Assembly (NCBI GenBank): GCA_016928525.1
Contig: JAFGKO010000339.1
Span: 1-23,589, forward strand
Length of the DNA: 23,589 bases
Origin: Anaerolineales bacterium
Lineage (GTDB): Bacteria > Chloroflexota > Anaerolineae > Anaerolineales > Villigracilaceae
Reading direction: 5' to 3'
Shown here in pieces: positions 13,357 through 21,650 of this stretch; position 1 is the first letter of the stretch; every line of letters starts with the position of its first letter. A model generated the notes under the pieces. The model did not search any database. It was not told the origin of the DNA and saw only the letters and a program-made list of their open reading frames with translations. Position numbers and translations under genes: made by a program.

Positions 13357-14279
13357 GCAAGGCTTCCGCACCCGGCAAGATCATCCTGTTTGGGGAACAC
13401 GCCGTCGTATATGGCCACCCGGCCCTGGCTGTGCCGGTTGCGCATGTGCAGGCAGAAGTGCGGATCGACAGGATTTTCAGTCCCGGGATTCGCCTCAACG
13501 CCCCCAACATTCAACTCAACGAAAAGCTGGATGCGCTCGCGCCTTCCCACCCGCTGGCTGCTACCGTTCGAAACACACTTGCCGCGCTGGAGGTGGACTC
13601 GCTCTCAGGCGTGAGTATCCTGGTTCGCTCGAGCATCCCCGTCGCTTCAGGACTTGGTTCCGGCGCGGCCGTTTCGGTTGCCATCATCCGCGCGCTGGCA
13701 AAACACTTGAATAAGGATTTGACCGACGAGCAAGTCAGCGCACTGGCCTTTGAGACCGAGAAGCTGTATCACGGCACGCCCTCAGGGATCGACAACAATG
13801 TCGTGACATACGCAAAGCCGGTCTATTTTGTCAAAGACCAACCGGTCGAGATCCTGCACGTCAAGAAACCGTTCACGATCTTGATCGGCGATACCGGCAT
13901 TCCCGCTTCCACCAAAGAAGCTGTCCGCCATGTGCGGGTGCAGAGGCATAAAAACCCTGAACGCTATGAAACGCTTTTCGCAGCGATCGGTAGCATTGCC
14001 AATACAGCACGCCAACTGATCGAAAGCGGTATGCCTGAGAGCTTTGGTCCGTTGATGGACGCGAATCATGCCTTGCTGCGAAATATGCAGGTTTCATCTC
14101 CGGAACTCGACCATCTCGTAGAAGTAGCTCGCAAAGCAGGCGCACTGGGAGCCAAAATGTCTGGCGGCGGGCGCGGTGGAAACATGATTGCGCTGGTCCC
14201 TCCTGGTAAAGCGGGAGCAGTTTCCCGGTCCTTGAAAGAGGCGGGGGCGACCAATACGATTATCACCAAAGTGGAGTAA
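13353..14279 (+). CDS. mvk: mevalonate kinase
   Basis: The protein is 308 residues and belongs to the GHMP kinase superfamily. It phosphorylates mevalonate with ATP in the mevalonate route to IPP/DMAPP. The N-terminus is typical (SAPGKIILFGEHAVVYGHPA, residues 5-24). The ATP loop is IPVASGLGSGAAVSVA (95-110). GTPSGIDNNV (141-150) carries the catalytic Asp147. The third motif is KMSGGGRGGNMIAL (268-281). The start at 13353 overlaps the UbiA stop as ATGA, giving translational coupling and the correct family N-terminus; a longer frame upstream lies within ubiA. The mevalonate pathway is known in parts of Chloroflexota, where most bacteria use MEP. The other pathway genes are not here. Confidence 0.95.
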   Translation: MSKASAPGKIILFGEHAVVYGHPALAVPVAHVQAEVRIDRIFSPGIRLNAPNIQLNEKLDALAPSHPLAATVRNTLAALEVDSLSGVSILVRSSIPVASGLGSGAAVSVAIIRALAKHLNKDLTDEQVSALAFETEKLYHGTPSGIDNNVVTYAKPVYFVKDQPVEILHVKKPFTILIGDTGIPASTKEAVRHVRVQRHKNPERYETLFAAIGSIANTARQLIESGMPESFGPLMDANHALLRNMQVSSPELDHLVEVARKAGALGAKMSGGGRGGNMIALVPPGKAGAVSRSLKEAGATNTIITKVE

Positions 14280-14284
14280 CTTTT

Positions 14285-15472
14285 ATGCCCAACACAGCAG
14301 ACGTCATCATCATCGGCGCGGGTGTCCACGGAGCCAGCCTGGCCTTCCACCTGGCGCAGCGCGGAGTGAAGCCCATCGTGCTGGAAAAGGATTTCGCTGG
14401 CGCTGGCGCGACCGGTCGCTCTAGTGGCCTTGTCCGTATGCATTACGATGTGCGCCAGGACTCGGAACTGGCCTGGGTGTCATTCGGATATTTCAGGAAC
14501 TGGGCTGAGCACGTCGGCGGGGACACTTCGACTTCGCTCGGTGCAGGCTCAGGCTTCACCCGTACGGGCTTCCTCCAAATTGTAGCGCGCGAGGACGAAG
14601 AGGCGCTGCGCAAGAACACCGCCATGCACCAGGACATCGGCATCGCCTCCTTCTTGATTTCTGCAGAGGATGTCAAGCGGCTGGCGATCTCCTTCGTCAC
14701 GGATGATTTCGATATCGCCGCATATGAACCTGAGTCGGGCTACGCCGACCCAACTGGCACCACCAATGCCTTCATGTCTGCCGCTCGCGCAAAGGGAGCG
14801 CGCCTGGTACAGGATTGTGAAGTAACAGGGGTTCAAGTGCAGGGCGGTAAGGTCATAGGCGTGGATACAAGTCGCGGTGTTTTCTCCGGCCCGGTGATCG
14901 TCAACGCAGCGGGCGCCTGGGCGGACAAACTGAATGCCATGGTCGGCCTTGATCTGCCTTTCACCACCTGGCGGCACGACACCATGTTCGTGGGCAGGCC
15001 CAAAGAAATCGGACCCAGCCACCCCACCGTGATCGACTTCCCCAAAGAGATGTACTTCCGCCCTGAAACCGGCGGGTTGATGCTGGTCGGCCTCGAAGAC
15101 GGCAATCCGCTGGGCGACTCGCCTGATGGCGACACCGACCATGCCATGAAGGGATTTGTCGAACGCGCCATCGAACGTATCTGCCAGCGTGTGCCTGTCA
15201 TGGAAAATAGCTACCTGCACACTGCCCACGGCGGCTACGATGGCATCACCCCCGACCAGCATCCCCTGCTCGGTCAGGCCGGGCCGGAAGGCTTCTACCT
15301 CCAGTGCGGGATGAGCGGTACGGGCTTCAAGATCGCTCCTGCGGTGGGACTGTGCATGTCCGAGTTGATCCTGGACGGCGCAGCCAGGGCTGTGGATATT
15401 TCGATTTACCGTCCGCAGCGCTTTGCAGAGGGCCAGGAGATCAAGGGCAATTACCAGAGTATCTGGCATTAA
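14285..15472 (+). CDS. FAD-dependent oxidoreductase, DAO / sarcosine oxidase beta-like
   Basis: The protein has 395 residues. The Rossmann FAD motif GAGVHGAS (11-18) follows ADVIII, then GATGRSSGLVRMHYD, typical of the DAO superfamily (D-amino-acid oxidase, sarcosine oxidase, dimethylglycine dehydrogenase). The C-terminal half has VIVNAAGAWADKLNAMVGLD and the end GGYDGITPDQHPLLGQAGPE plus GMSGTGFKIAPAVG, which is closest to sarcosine oxidase beta-type proteins. The substrate is probably a small secondary or N-methyl amino acid, but cannot be fixed by eye. It lies 5 bp after mevalonate kinase on the same strand, with GGAG nine bases before the ATG. A link with the GlyA-GcvT protein through sarcosine to glycine is possible only as inference. 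Confidence 0.88.
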   Translation: MPNTADVIIIGAGVHGASLAFHLAQRGVKPIVLEKDFAGAGATGRSSGLVRMHYDVRQDSELAWVSFGYFRNWAEHVGGDTSTSLGAGSGFTRTGFLQIVAREDEEALRKNTAMHQDIGIASFLISAEDVKRLAISFVTDDFDIAAYEPESGYADPTGTTNAFMSAARAKGARLVQDCEVTGVQVQGGKVIGVDTSRGVFSGPVIVNAAGAWADKLNAMVGLDLPFTTWRHDTMFVGRPKEIGPSHPTVIDFPKEMYFRPETGGLMLVGLEDGNPLGDSPDGDTDHAMKGFVERAIERICQRVPVMENSYLHTAHGGYDGITPDQHPLLGQAGPEGFYLQCGMSGTGFKIAPAVGLCMSELILDGAARAVDISIYRPQRFAEGQEIKGNYQSIWH

Positions 15473-15481
15473 AAATAATTG

Positions 15482-15546
15482 AACCGCGAAGGGACGAAGA
15501 ACGCGAAGGAAAACACAAACTTTGCGAGTTTTGCGCCCTTTGCGGT
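15482..15546. repeat. intergenic imperfect inverted repeat (CGCGAAG family)
   Basis: The left arm at 15482-15508 (starting AACCGCGAAGGGACGAAG) and the right arm at 15520-15546 (ending GCGCCCTTTGCGGT) are complementary with several mismatches. Short CGCGAAG/TTTGCG units repeat within the arms. This form is a familiar dispersed palindrome of environmental bacterial genomes. It separates the FAD oxidoreductase from the peptidase. Confidence 0.65.
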
Positions 15547-15564
15547 GAAAAAGGGAAGAGCACC

Positions 15565-17040
15565 ATGCAAAAAAACACCATTATTTTGATGTTGCTCATC
15601 GTTTCCCTGACTGCCTGCCTGTCCCCGTCAGGGGGGTCATCCCCCACTCCCATCACGGTCACAGCCACGCTGCCTCCCACCGGCACTCCCACGTCGATTC
15701 CCAGCGCTACGCCCACCAACCTGCCACCCACGCCTGTCCCCATTACCCTGCGCCCCGTTTACACCCTTACCACCACCTTCGACTACGACCGCCATTTCGT
15801 CTCCGTCGACGAAACAATTCTCTATCCAAACCATACTGGTGATAGCCTCGATACCTTGACATTAGCAATCGCTGCCAATCTCTGGCCGAACTGTTTCCGA
15901 CTGGAGAGTATCATCGTCGATGAAACTCTCGTAACTGACTTCACGCTGGACGGACATCGCCTGGACATTCCGCTTCCCGCACCGCTCGAATCTGAAACCG
16001 TTTCAGAACTTCATCTGCGCTACAGCCTGTCCCTGCCCTACACAGACCAGGCCCATAGCTTGCGCGCGCGCATCTTCGGCTACGGCGACTTGCAAACCAA
16101 CCTGACCAACTGGTACCCATTCATTGTTCCCTTCATCGACGGCGAATGGATCATCCGCGAACCCTGGTCACATGGGGAATATCTTGTCTATCCGCTGGCA
16201 GACTTCAGCCTCGACCTCAAGTTCACAAATCCCGAGAACGCCCCGGTCGTGGCATCCAGCGGCGCTCCCGAACCCAACGACGGATACACTCGCTACACAT
16301 TGACCGCGAGCCGCGCCTTTGCCCTCTCTGCCAGCCGCGATTTCGAGGTTGCCAGCTTGAAGGTGGGGGACATTAAAGTTTCCAGCTATTATTTTCCCAT
16401 CTACAAACGCGCCGGGGAGGGCGCGCTCATCGCCAGCAAACAGGCCGTCGAAGTCTTCTCACAGCGTTTCGGGCCATACCCACATAAGACACTTTCCATC
16501 GTCATTGCAGATTTCATGGACAGCATGGAATATTCCGCGCTGTACTTCAACAGTCGGTATTTCTACGATCAATTCGACGGTACAGCTCAGAACTATCTGA
16601 CCTTCGTCTCCGTCCACGAGACGGCGCACCAGTGGTGGTTCGAACAGGTCGCCAACGACCAGGCTCTCGAGCCCTGGCTGGATGAATCGCTTGCAACCTA
16701 CTCGGAAGAAATCTTTTACGAAACACAATATCCCGATCTCGTCTCGTGGTGGTGGTCTTATCGCATAGATTTCTTCGAGCCCAGCGGCTATATTGATATC
16801 CCCGTCTATCAAGGCCAAAACGACGACACTTACAAGCACAGCGTTTATTTCAATGGCGCACACTTCCTGCGGGATTTGCGTGCCCGCATCGGTGACGAAG
16901 CTTTCTACGCTTTCATAAAAGACTACTTCACCCAGAACAAAGGCAAGATCGCCAACCGCAACGATTTTTTTACCATCCTGGATGCGCACACAGATGTGGA
17001 TTATTCAGATATTCTGCGGGGATATTTCCGATACCGGTAA
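15565..17040 (+). CDS. M1-family (gluzincin) metallopeptidase, lipoprotein
   Basis: The protein is 491 residues from the ATG at 15565. The N-terminus, KNTIILMLLIVSLTACLSPS, is a lipoprotein signal with lipobox LTAC (Cys18), followed by a Pro/Thr-rich tether. The beta-sandwich N-domain leads to the catalytic domain, where VHETAHQWWFEQVAN gives H351-E352-x-x-H355 and WLDESLATYSE gives the third zinc ligand E374, the HExxH-x18-E of family M1. The upstream region DFMDSMEYSALYF takes the place of GAMEN, the amino-terminus-binding motif. It may act outside the membrane on peptides; the shift from GAMEN makes strict aminopeptidase activity uncertain. The start codon follows GGGAAGAG. It ends 1 bp from the convergent MFS gene, where ACCGGTAA and TTACCGGT form a palindrome (17032-17048). 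Confidence 0.9.
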   Translation: MQKNTIILMLLIVSLTACLSPSGGSSPTPITVTATLPPTGTPTSIPSATPTNLPPTPVPITLRPVYTLTTTFDYDRHFVSVDETILYPNHTGDSLDTLTLAIAANLWPNCFRLESIIVDETLVTDFTLDGHRLDIPLPAPLESETVSELHLRYSLSLPYTDQAHSLRARIFGYGDLQTNLTNWYPFIVPFIDGEWIIREPWSHGEYLVYPLADFSLDLKFTNPENAPVVASSGAPEPNDGYTRYTLTASRAFALSASRDFEVASLKVGDIKVSSYYFPIYKRAGEGALIASKQAVEVFSQRFGPYPHKTLSIVIADFMDSMEYSALYFNSRYFYDQFDGTAQNYLTFVSVHETAHQWWFEQVANDQALEPWLDESLATYSEEIFYETQYPDLVSWWWSYRIDFFEPSGYIDIPVYQGQNDDTYKHSVYFNGAHFLRDLRARIGDEAFYAFIKDYFTQNKGKIANRNDFFTILDAHTDVDYSDILRGYFRYR

Positions 17041-17041
17041 A

Positions 17042-18244
17042 TTACCGGTTGCCGCCTGCCAGTTTGACAGCTTCCGGTAACCTGCGCAGCGTGTACATGG
17101 CCCAGATTCCAACCGCGGGTCCTAAAGCAAGAAAAGCGAAAGCCCAACTCCATCCGAAACAGCTTTCAAGCGTGGGCACCAACCGGATGGTCACCAGTGT
17201 CAGTAAAAAACCGAGGCTCGTTTGCAAGGTCAAGGCCGTGCCTGTGTATTCAGTTCGGCAGAGTTCGCTGACCGCTGCAGAGAATTGCGCCGAATCGGCC
17301 ACGATGGCGAACCCCCAGATCAGGCACAATATAACGAGCAAAATTGGATTCCTGCCGAACAATGATCCTACGAAGACAGAACATAGCCCACTCGTCACCA
17401 ACGAGACGATTGTCACCGTTGTTCGACCGAACCTGTCTGCCAGTTGACCTGCGACAAGGCTGCCGAGCCCTCCCATGCCGATCACGAAAAAAGCAACTGC
17501 GCTGGACCAGGTTTCGTTTATGCCCACAGCCTTGAAGCTGGCTGCGAGAAAAACCTGTATCCAGGCCCACATCGCAAACAACTCCCACATGTGACCGAGA
17601 TAGCCCAGGTTGGCCAGCACAAGATCGCGCTGGCGCATGACTTCCCCCACATATTTCCAGTTGAATTTGGGTGTGGAGGTGCGGTATGGTCCCTCCTTGA
17701 TAAACAGCAGCGTGATCAATCCGCCAAGCGCGGCAAATGTCGCCGTCGAATAGATGACCTGTTTCCAATCGCTGACGCCGCCTAGTGCATTGACGATGTA
17801 CGGCGAGGCCGAACCGATGGTCAATGCACCGACCAAAAGCCCGATGCCAAAGCCGCGGTCTCCCTGAGTCCAGGTCGCGATGATCTTCATCCCAACGGGG
17901 TAGACGCCCACCAGAAACACCCCGGTCAACAGGCGGAGGACGAGCGCAATCGGGAAACTGGTTGCGATCCATCCTATCAGTGCAGTTGAGAGCGCAGCCA
18001 GGAATGCGGAAACTGCCATTAAACGCGGAGCAGGCAGGAGGTCCGAAAGGTTCGTGAGGGCCGACAAAAGTGCGCCGATCACGAATCCAAGCTGCACCGA
18101 CATGGTCAACCAGGAACGCCCAGAATCATCCAGTGACCAAAGCTGTGTCAATGCAGGTACGACAGCCGACGCGGAAAAATAGACCGCCATGGAGAGTAAT
18201 ACCGATAATGAAAGCAGGATGAGCGTACGCCCCTTATCTTTCAT
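17042..18244 (-). CDS. MFS transporter (about 12 transmembrane helices)
   Basis: This roughly 400-residue inner-membrane transporter has a major facilitator layout. The 12 hydrophobic segments run from TLILLSLSVLLSMAVYFSAS to AFAFLALGPAVGIWAMYTL. The loop between helices 2 and 3 carries SDLLPAPRLM. Between helices 8 and 9, AGQLADRFGRTTVT matches the D-R-x-G-R-[RK] motif A. GMKIIATWTQGDRGFGIGLL shows the helix-4/5 region. The substrate is not evident; the N-terminal WSLDDSGRSWLTMSVQLGF is like CynX/NimT or sugar-phosphate type carriers. The ATG at 18244 has AAAGGAA eight bases upstream; a TTG two codons earlier would leave poor spacing. It converges with the M1 peptidase with a 1-bp gap. Confidence 0.88.
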   Translation of the reverse strand: MKDKGRTLILLSLSVLLSMAVYFSASAVVPALTQLWSLDDSGRSWLTMSVQLGFVIGALLSALTNLSDLLPAPRLMAVSAFLAALSTALIGWIATSFPIALVLRLLTGVFLVGVYPVGMKIIATWTQGDRGFGIGLLVGALTIGSASPYIVNALGGVSDWKQVIYSTATFAALGGLITLLFIKEGPYRTSTPKFNWKYVGEVMRQRDLVLANLGYLGHMWELFAMWAWIQVFLAASFKAVGINETWSSAVAFFVIGMGGLGSLVAGQLADRFGRTTVTIVSLVTSGLCSVFVGSLFGRNPILLVILCLIWGFAIVADSAQFSAAVSELCRTEYTGTALTLQTSLGFLLTLVTIRLVPTLESCFGWSWAFAFLALGPAVGIWAMYTLRRLPEAVKLAGGNR

Positions 18245-18545
18245 GATCAAGTTCCTTTTGAATGTGTCCTCTGGAATCCTTTCCCCGTTTTGGCGGACAG
18301 CAGTGATTTTTCGTTGGGCAATATATGTTGTTACCCCTGTTCACAATACGCCTAAAATAAAAACCCATGAAGAGATTATACACGCCCTTGAGAAAAGGCA
18401 CGTCGACGGCGTTGTAGCGTAGACGCTTGTGTCAGCGAATTCATCTTGTGAGTTGCTGGAAGGAACCATGTATCAAAAGAAAAGCAAATATAATCCAGGG
18501 CAACGTGCTTTTTATCGGTAGTAAGTCTAAAATTCAGGAGGATTT
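18245..18545. other. intergenic region between divergent genes, with a possible 17-codon leader ORF
   Basis: Mostly non-coding and AT-rich in its right half. ATG at 18468, preceded by GGAAGGA, opens a 17-codon frame, MYQKKSKYNPGQRAFYR, ending at TAG 18519-18521, just upstream of the AGGAGG of the sulfotransferase gene. Being so close, it could be a leader peptide or merely chance. No certain promoter was seen in either direction. Confidence 0.3.
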
Positions 18546-19253
18546 ATGGCATTAAAGGTAATTGGAGCTGGTTTTGGACGGACAGGGACGCGATCATTGA
18601 AAACTGCATTGGAAGAGTTGGGATTTGGTAAGTGCTATCATATGGAAGAAGTGATTAAGAATCCCCGGCATATGAAATATTGGGGGAAGATCATGGAAGG
18701 TGACAAAGCGGATTGGGAGGCTTTGTTCAAAGGATATCAATCTGCAACAGATTGGCCCACAGCTGCCTATTACCGGGACCTGATGGATGTATACCCTGAT
18801 GCGAAGATCATCCTCACGGTCCGCGATCCCGAAAGCTGGCACAAAAGTATCATGAATACGGTCTACCAACTCAGCAGGAGGTTTGGCCGTTTTGCGCGAA
18901 TTATTCCAGTGGTGCACCGGTTTTTGATTGGGATGGAAAAGGTGGTCTGGGAAGGTGTCTTTCACAACAAGCTGGAAGATAAGGCCCATGCCGTCGCGGT
19001 CTTCAAGGAACACATCGAAGAAGTGAAACGCATTGTACCGAAAGACCGTTTATTGATTTTCGAAGCCAGGCACGGGTGGGAACCACTGTGCGCATTCCTC
19101 AATGTGCCAGTGCCTGCAAATAAGCCTTATCCGCACAAGAACAAAGGAGCGCTGCTAAGGCAGATATTGAAATACAGCACCCTGCTGAAATGGGGGACAG
19201 TGATTGTGCTCACAGCACTCCTGTATTGGCTCGTTCGCACTTTGATTGTATGA
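18546..19253 (+). CDS. sulfotransferase-family protein with C-terminal membrane anchor
   Basis: The protein has 235 residues. The start MALKVIGAGFGRTGTRSLKT has the 5'-phosphosulfate loop GAGFGRTGTRS (7-17). The 3'-phosphate motif is ILTVRDPESWHKSIMN (R93, S101). The middle, DWPTAAYYRDLMDVYPDAKI, is typical of the Sulfotransfer_4/P-loop group. These enzymes move sulfate from PAPS to a hydroxyl acceptor; the acceptor is unknown. The C-terminus, LLKWGTVIVLTALLYWLVRT, is a single hydrophobic helix (about 212-233) that would tail-anchor the enzyme with the domain in the cytosol. AGGAGG lies six bases before the ATG. A VOC gene follows 109 bp downstream. Confidence 0.88.
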   Translation: MALKVIGAGFGRTGTRSLKTALEELGFGKCYHMEEVIKNPRHMKYWGKIMEGDKADWEALFKGYQSATDWPTAAYYRDLMDVYPDAKIILTVRDPESWHKSIMNTVYQLSRRFGRFARIIPVVHRFLIGMEKVVWEGVFHNKLEDKAHAVAVFKEHIEEVKRIVPKDRLLIFEARHGWEPLCAFLNVPVPANKPYPHKNKGALLRQILKYSTLLKWGTVIVLTALLYWLVRTLIV

Positions 19254-19362
19254 CAATCCACTGACAAAGAACCCTCGTGCAGTACGAAAGGCAAATAGAC
19301 TTGATGTCGTCTATGTGACTGCACAACTTTATTCCTTTCCATTTACAGGATAATGAGAAGAT

Positions 19363-20277
19363 ATGTCGCAGACACAAAGCACTGACAAGACCGAATTTTC
19401 GATTCACCCCGCCACGAAAATTGGTCCCGTTTCATTGACTGTAGCCAATCTGGATAGCCAGATCACTTTCTACCAACAGGCACTGGGATTTACGTTGCAC
19501 CAGCGCGAAGGCAACGAGGCCACCTTGGGAACTGGTGAAAGGGAGTTACTGCATCTGGTAGAACAACCCGGCTTCAAACGCTACCAGGGCGTGACAGGGT
19601 TGTATCACTTCGCAGTGCTCTTCCCCGACCGGCGCGAACTTGCGCGAGCGATGGCGCGGCTTTTCGTCTTGAAATATCCAAATTACCCCACCGACCATAT
19701 CATGACCAAAACAACTTACCTCGATGACCCGGAAGGCAACGGCATCGAGTTGTATTGTGAATCACCGGAAGATGGTTCATGGTCCATGTCAAGCGGAGAT
19801 TTTGTCACGCGCCGTGCAGACGGCACCTTGAGCAATGGACGCGAACCATTGGATGTGAAAGCGCTCTACAGCCATCTCAGAGAAGATGACAGATTGGATG
19901 TGCCCATTCCGAATGAAACACGCATTGGGCATGTACATTTGCACGTTCACAACGTGGATGAAACCGTGGATTTCTATCACGGTGTACTGGGCTTTGATGT
20001 GATGGGCAATGCTAAAACCATGCAAGCAGCATTTGTCTCAGCGGGCGGCTACCACCATCATGTTGGTCTGAACACCTGGCAGGACGAAGGCGCTCCGTCA
20101 CCGCCAGCCGACGCGCTCGGACTACGCCATTTCTCGGTAGAATTACCCGACCAATCTGCGCTGGATGAGGTCATCGCGCGGGTTGAGGCCGCAGGCACCC
20201 CTGCCAATCAGACCAAGGATGGCCTGCTGCTGCATGACCCGCCCCAGAACGGCGTGGTGTTGAAGAAGAAAAGCTGA
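19363..20277 (+). CDS. VOC-family protein, CatE-like (two glyoxalase modules)
   Basis: The protein has 304 residues and two vicinal-oxygen-chelate halves (~15-145 and ~185-300). Half one: IGPVSLTVANLDSQITFYQQ, GLYHFAVLFPDRRELA, and DPEGNGIELYCE. Half two: IGHVHLHVHNVDETVDFYHG, GYHHHVGLNTWQ, and LRHFSVELPDQSALDEV. This length and the GIELYCE pattern fit the CatE-like (catechol-2,3-dioxygenase homologue) group. The first half lacks His in its first ligand position (PVSL), while the second has HVHL, which may point to a single metal site. The substrate is unknown. Its start (19363) has GATAAT eight bases upstream, with only a weak GAGAAG. It ends at a strong terminator. Confidence 0.85.
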   Translation: MSQTQSTDKTEFSIHPATKIGPVSLTVANLDSQITFYQQALGFTLHQREGNEATLGTGERELLHLVEQPGFKRYQGVTGLYHFAVLFPDRRELARAMARLFVLKYPNYPTDHIMTKTTYLDDPEGNGIELYCESPEDGSWSMSSGDFVTRRADGTLSNGREPLDVKALYSHLREDDRLDVPIPNETRIGHVHLHVHNVDETVDFYHGVLGFDVMGNAKTMQAAFVSAGGYHHHVGLNTWQDEGAPSPPADALGLRHFSVELPDQSALDEVIARVEAAGTPANQTKDGLLLHDPPQNGVVLKKKS

Positions 20278-20281
20278 GATA

Positions 20282-20318
20282 AAACCATCCGAAGCTCGCA
20301 ACTTCGGATGGTTTTTGA
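20282..20318 (+). terminator. intrinsic terminator of the VOC gene
   Basis: AAAACCATCCGAAG (20282-20295) pairs perfectly with CTTCGGATGGTTTT (20303-20316) around CTCGCAA, and the T-run follows. It is 4 bp after the VOC stop. Confidence 0.9.
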
Positions 20319-20341
20319 TTCAGGCCCTCTATAAAACTGCT

Positions 20342-20365
20342 CTCGTCGCCGTTCCCGGCGGCGAG
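20342..20365 (-). terminator. terminator of the Rieske oxygenase gene
   Basis: CTCGTCGCCG (20342-20351) pairs with CGGCGGCGAG (20356-20365) around TTCC, with one G-U pair. On the minus strand AGCAGTTTTAT follows. It lies 24 bp past the Rieske stop. Confidence 0.6.
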
Positions 20366-20389
20366 GACTTCGCCTCGAGCCTATAAATT

Positions 20390-21508
20390 CTAATCCCCCA
20401 TCACCTTCAAATAGTGCTCATCGAACGCCGCCAGCAGGCTCTCACGTGGCGTATACCAGCCAGGAGTGTAAGCTTTTGATTCCACACCCTGTTGGCTCAA
20501 CTCGCAGACATGCCAATCCTGCAGGTTGGTCTCGTGCCAGAAATCCACCGCTTCCTGCGGGCGGAAATTGGGCTGGTTCTGGGCATCAGGATGGAATAGC
20601 CACTCGCTAACGATTTTGCTATGTCCTGGCGCTTCAGGGAAGACCAGGTGGAACATCACGTAGTCAGGGTGGATGTTCAAGAGCAGATTGGACAGGATGG
20701 AATAGTAATATCCACGCTGGCTCTCGTTTTCGTCGAGGTCGCCCAGCGGAAGCGCGCACGTTCTTCCCGTGACCGTCATGCTGCCACCGCTGGTGATGCT
20801 CAAGAATCCGCCCAGGAAAGGCCCCTCGACCAGGTCGTTCTCGGCGCTGGTGTAGTTGGCGTATTTATTCAACACGGGATGGATAGTGGGACAGTGGTAG
20901 CACTCGTTGAAATTCTGGAAGACGTATTTCCAGTTGGATTTGACATCGTACGAAATGCGCTGATGGGATTTCAAACTGCCCATGTTCCATCGGCTGAGAC
21001 GGCCGATCAGCGGCGCGTACATCTCGGTAAATGGTTCAGGTTCATCAAGACCGAGATGGACGAAGATAAAGCCTTCCCAAATTTCAACAGGCGCGGCGCG
21101 CAGGGGATAATCTTCCCAGCGGAAGCCTTCCACGTCTTTCATGAACGGCGCGCCGATCAGCTTGCCGTCCAGGCCGTAGGTCCAGGCATGATAAGTACAC
21201 TGGATGCTGTTACTGAACTGTCCTTCAGCAGCTTCGCAAATCCGCGTGCCGCGGTGACGGCAGACATTGTAAAAGGCGCAGATCTGATTTCCCTTGTCCC
21301 GCAGGATGATCAGGCTCTCACCAAAAAAATCGAGCAGGAAGTAATCGCCCGGGTTCGGGATACGGCTCTGATGGCCGGCGCAAGTCCAGTAGCTGTTGAA
21401 GATGCGCTCTTTTTCCCGTTCGAATACTTCGTCGGACGTATAGTATTTCTGCGAGAGGGTCATCGAGCCGGCAGTAAACGTGTCGGATGTTTTGTGATAG
21501 GTAACCAT
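20390..21508 (-). CDS. Rieske non-heme iron oxygenase alpha subunit
   Basis: The protein has 372 residues. The Rieske 2Fe-2S ligands are C83-x-H85 (NVCRHRGTRI) and C104-x-x-H107 (IQCTYHAWTYG). The mononuclear-iron region is NWKYVFQNFNECYHCPTIHP, with H205 and H210 as ligands and an acidic residue in the DFWHETNLQDWHVCE stretch. This is an oxygenase that uses O2 and an electron-transfer partner not present nearby. The form resembles the choline/glycine-betaine/stachydrine monooxygenase branch more than aromatic dioxygenases, but this is a guess. The start at 21508 follows AAGGAG. A palindromic repeat lies just upstream, between it and the CrtI-like gene on the same strand. Confidence 0.88.
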   Translation of the reverse strand: MVTYHKTSDTFTAGSMTLSQKYYTSDEVFEREKERIFNSYWTCAGHQSRIPNPGDYFLLDFFGESLIILRDKGNQICAFYNVCRHRGTRICEAAEGQFSNSIQCTYHAWTYGLDGKLIGAPFMKDVEGFRWEDYPLRAAPVEIWEGFIFVHLGLDEPEPFTEMYAPLIGRLSRWNMGSLKSHQRISYDVKSNWKYVFQNFNECYHCPTIHPVLNKYANYTSAENDLVEGPFLGGFLSITSGGSMTVTGRTCALPLGDLDENESQRGYYYSILSNLLLNIHPDYVMFHLVFPEAPGHSKIVSEWLFHPDAQNQPNFRPQEAVDFWHETNLQDWHVCELSQQGVESKAYTPGWYTPRESLLAAFDEHYLKVMGD

Positions 21509-21529
21509 TAAAAGATCTCCTTTTTATAT

Positions 21530-21641
21530 GTCACTGCGAACGACTGAAAGGAGCGCGGCAGTCTCAAGTAATCAATAAACACGAGATTGCCACGCCGCCC
21601 TTCGACTTCGCTACGCTCCGCTCAGGGCGGCTCGCAATGAC
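21530..21641. repeat. dispersed palindromic element, MITE-like
   Basis: Left part: GTCACTGCGA (21530-21539) to GGCAGTCTC (21557-21565). Right part: GAGATTGCC (21583-21591) to TCGCAATGAC (21632-21641). The outer ends are complementary with one mismatch, and so are the inner GGCAGTCTC/GAGATTGCC. The right part has its own stem, GCCGCCC (21594-21600) with GGGCGGC (21625-21631). This resembles dispersed GTCATTGCGAG...GGCAATCTC units seen in many genomes. Confidence 0.75.
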
Positions 21642-21650
21642 ATCATTGCC

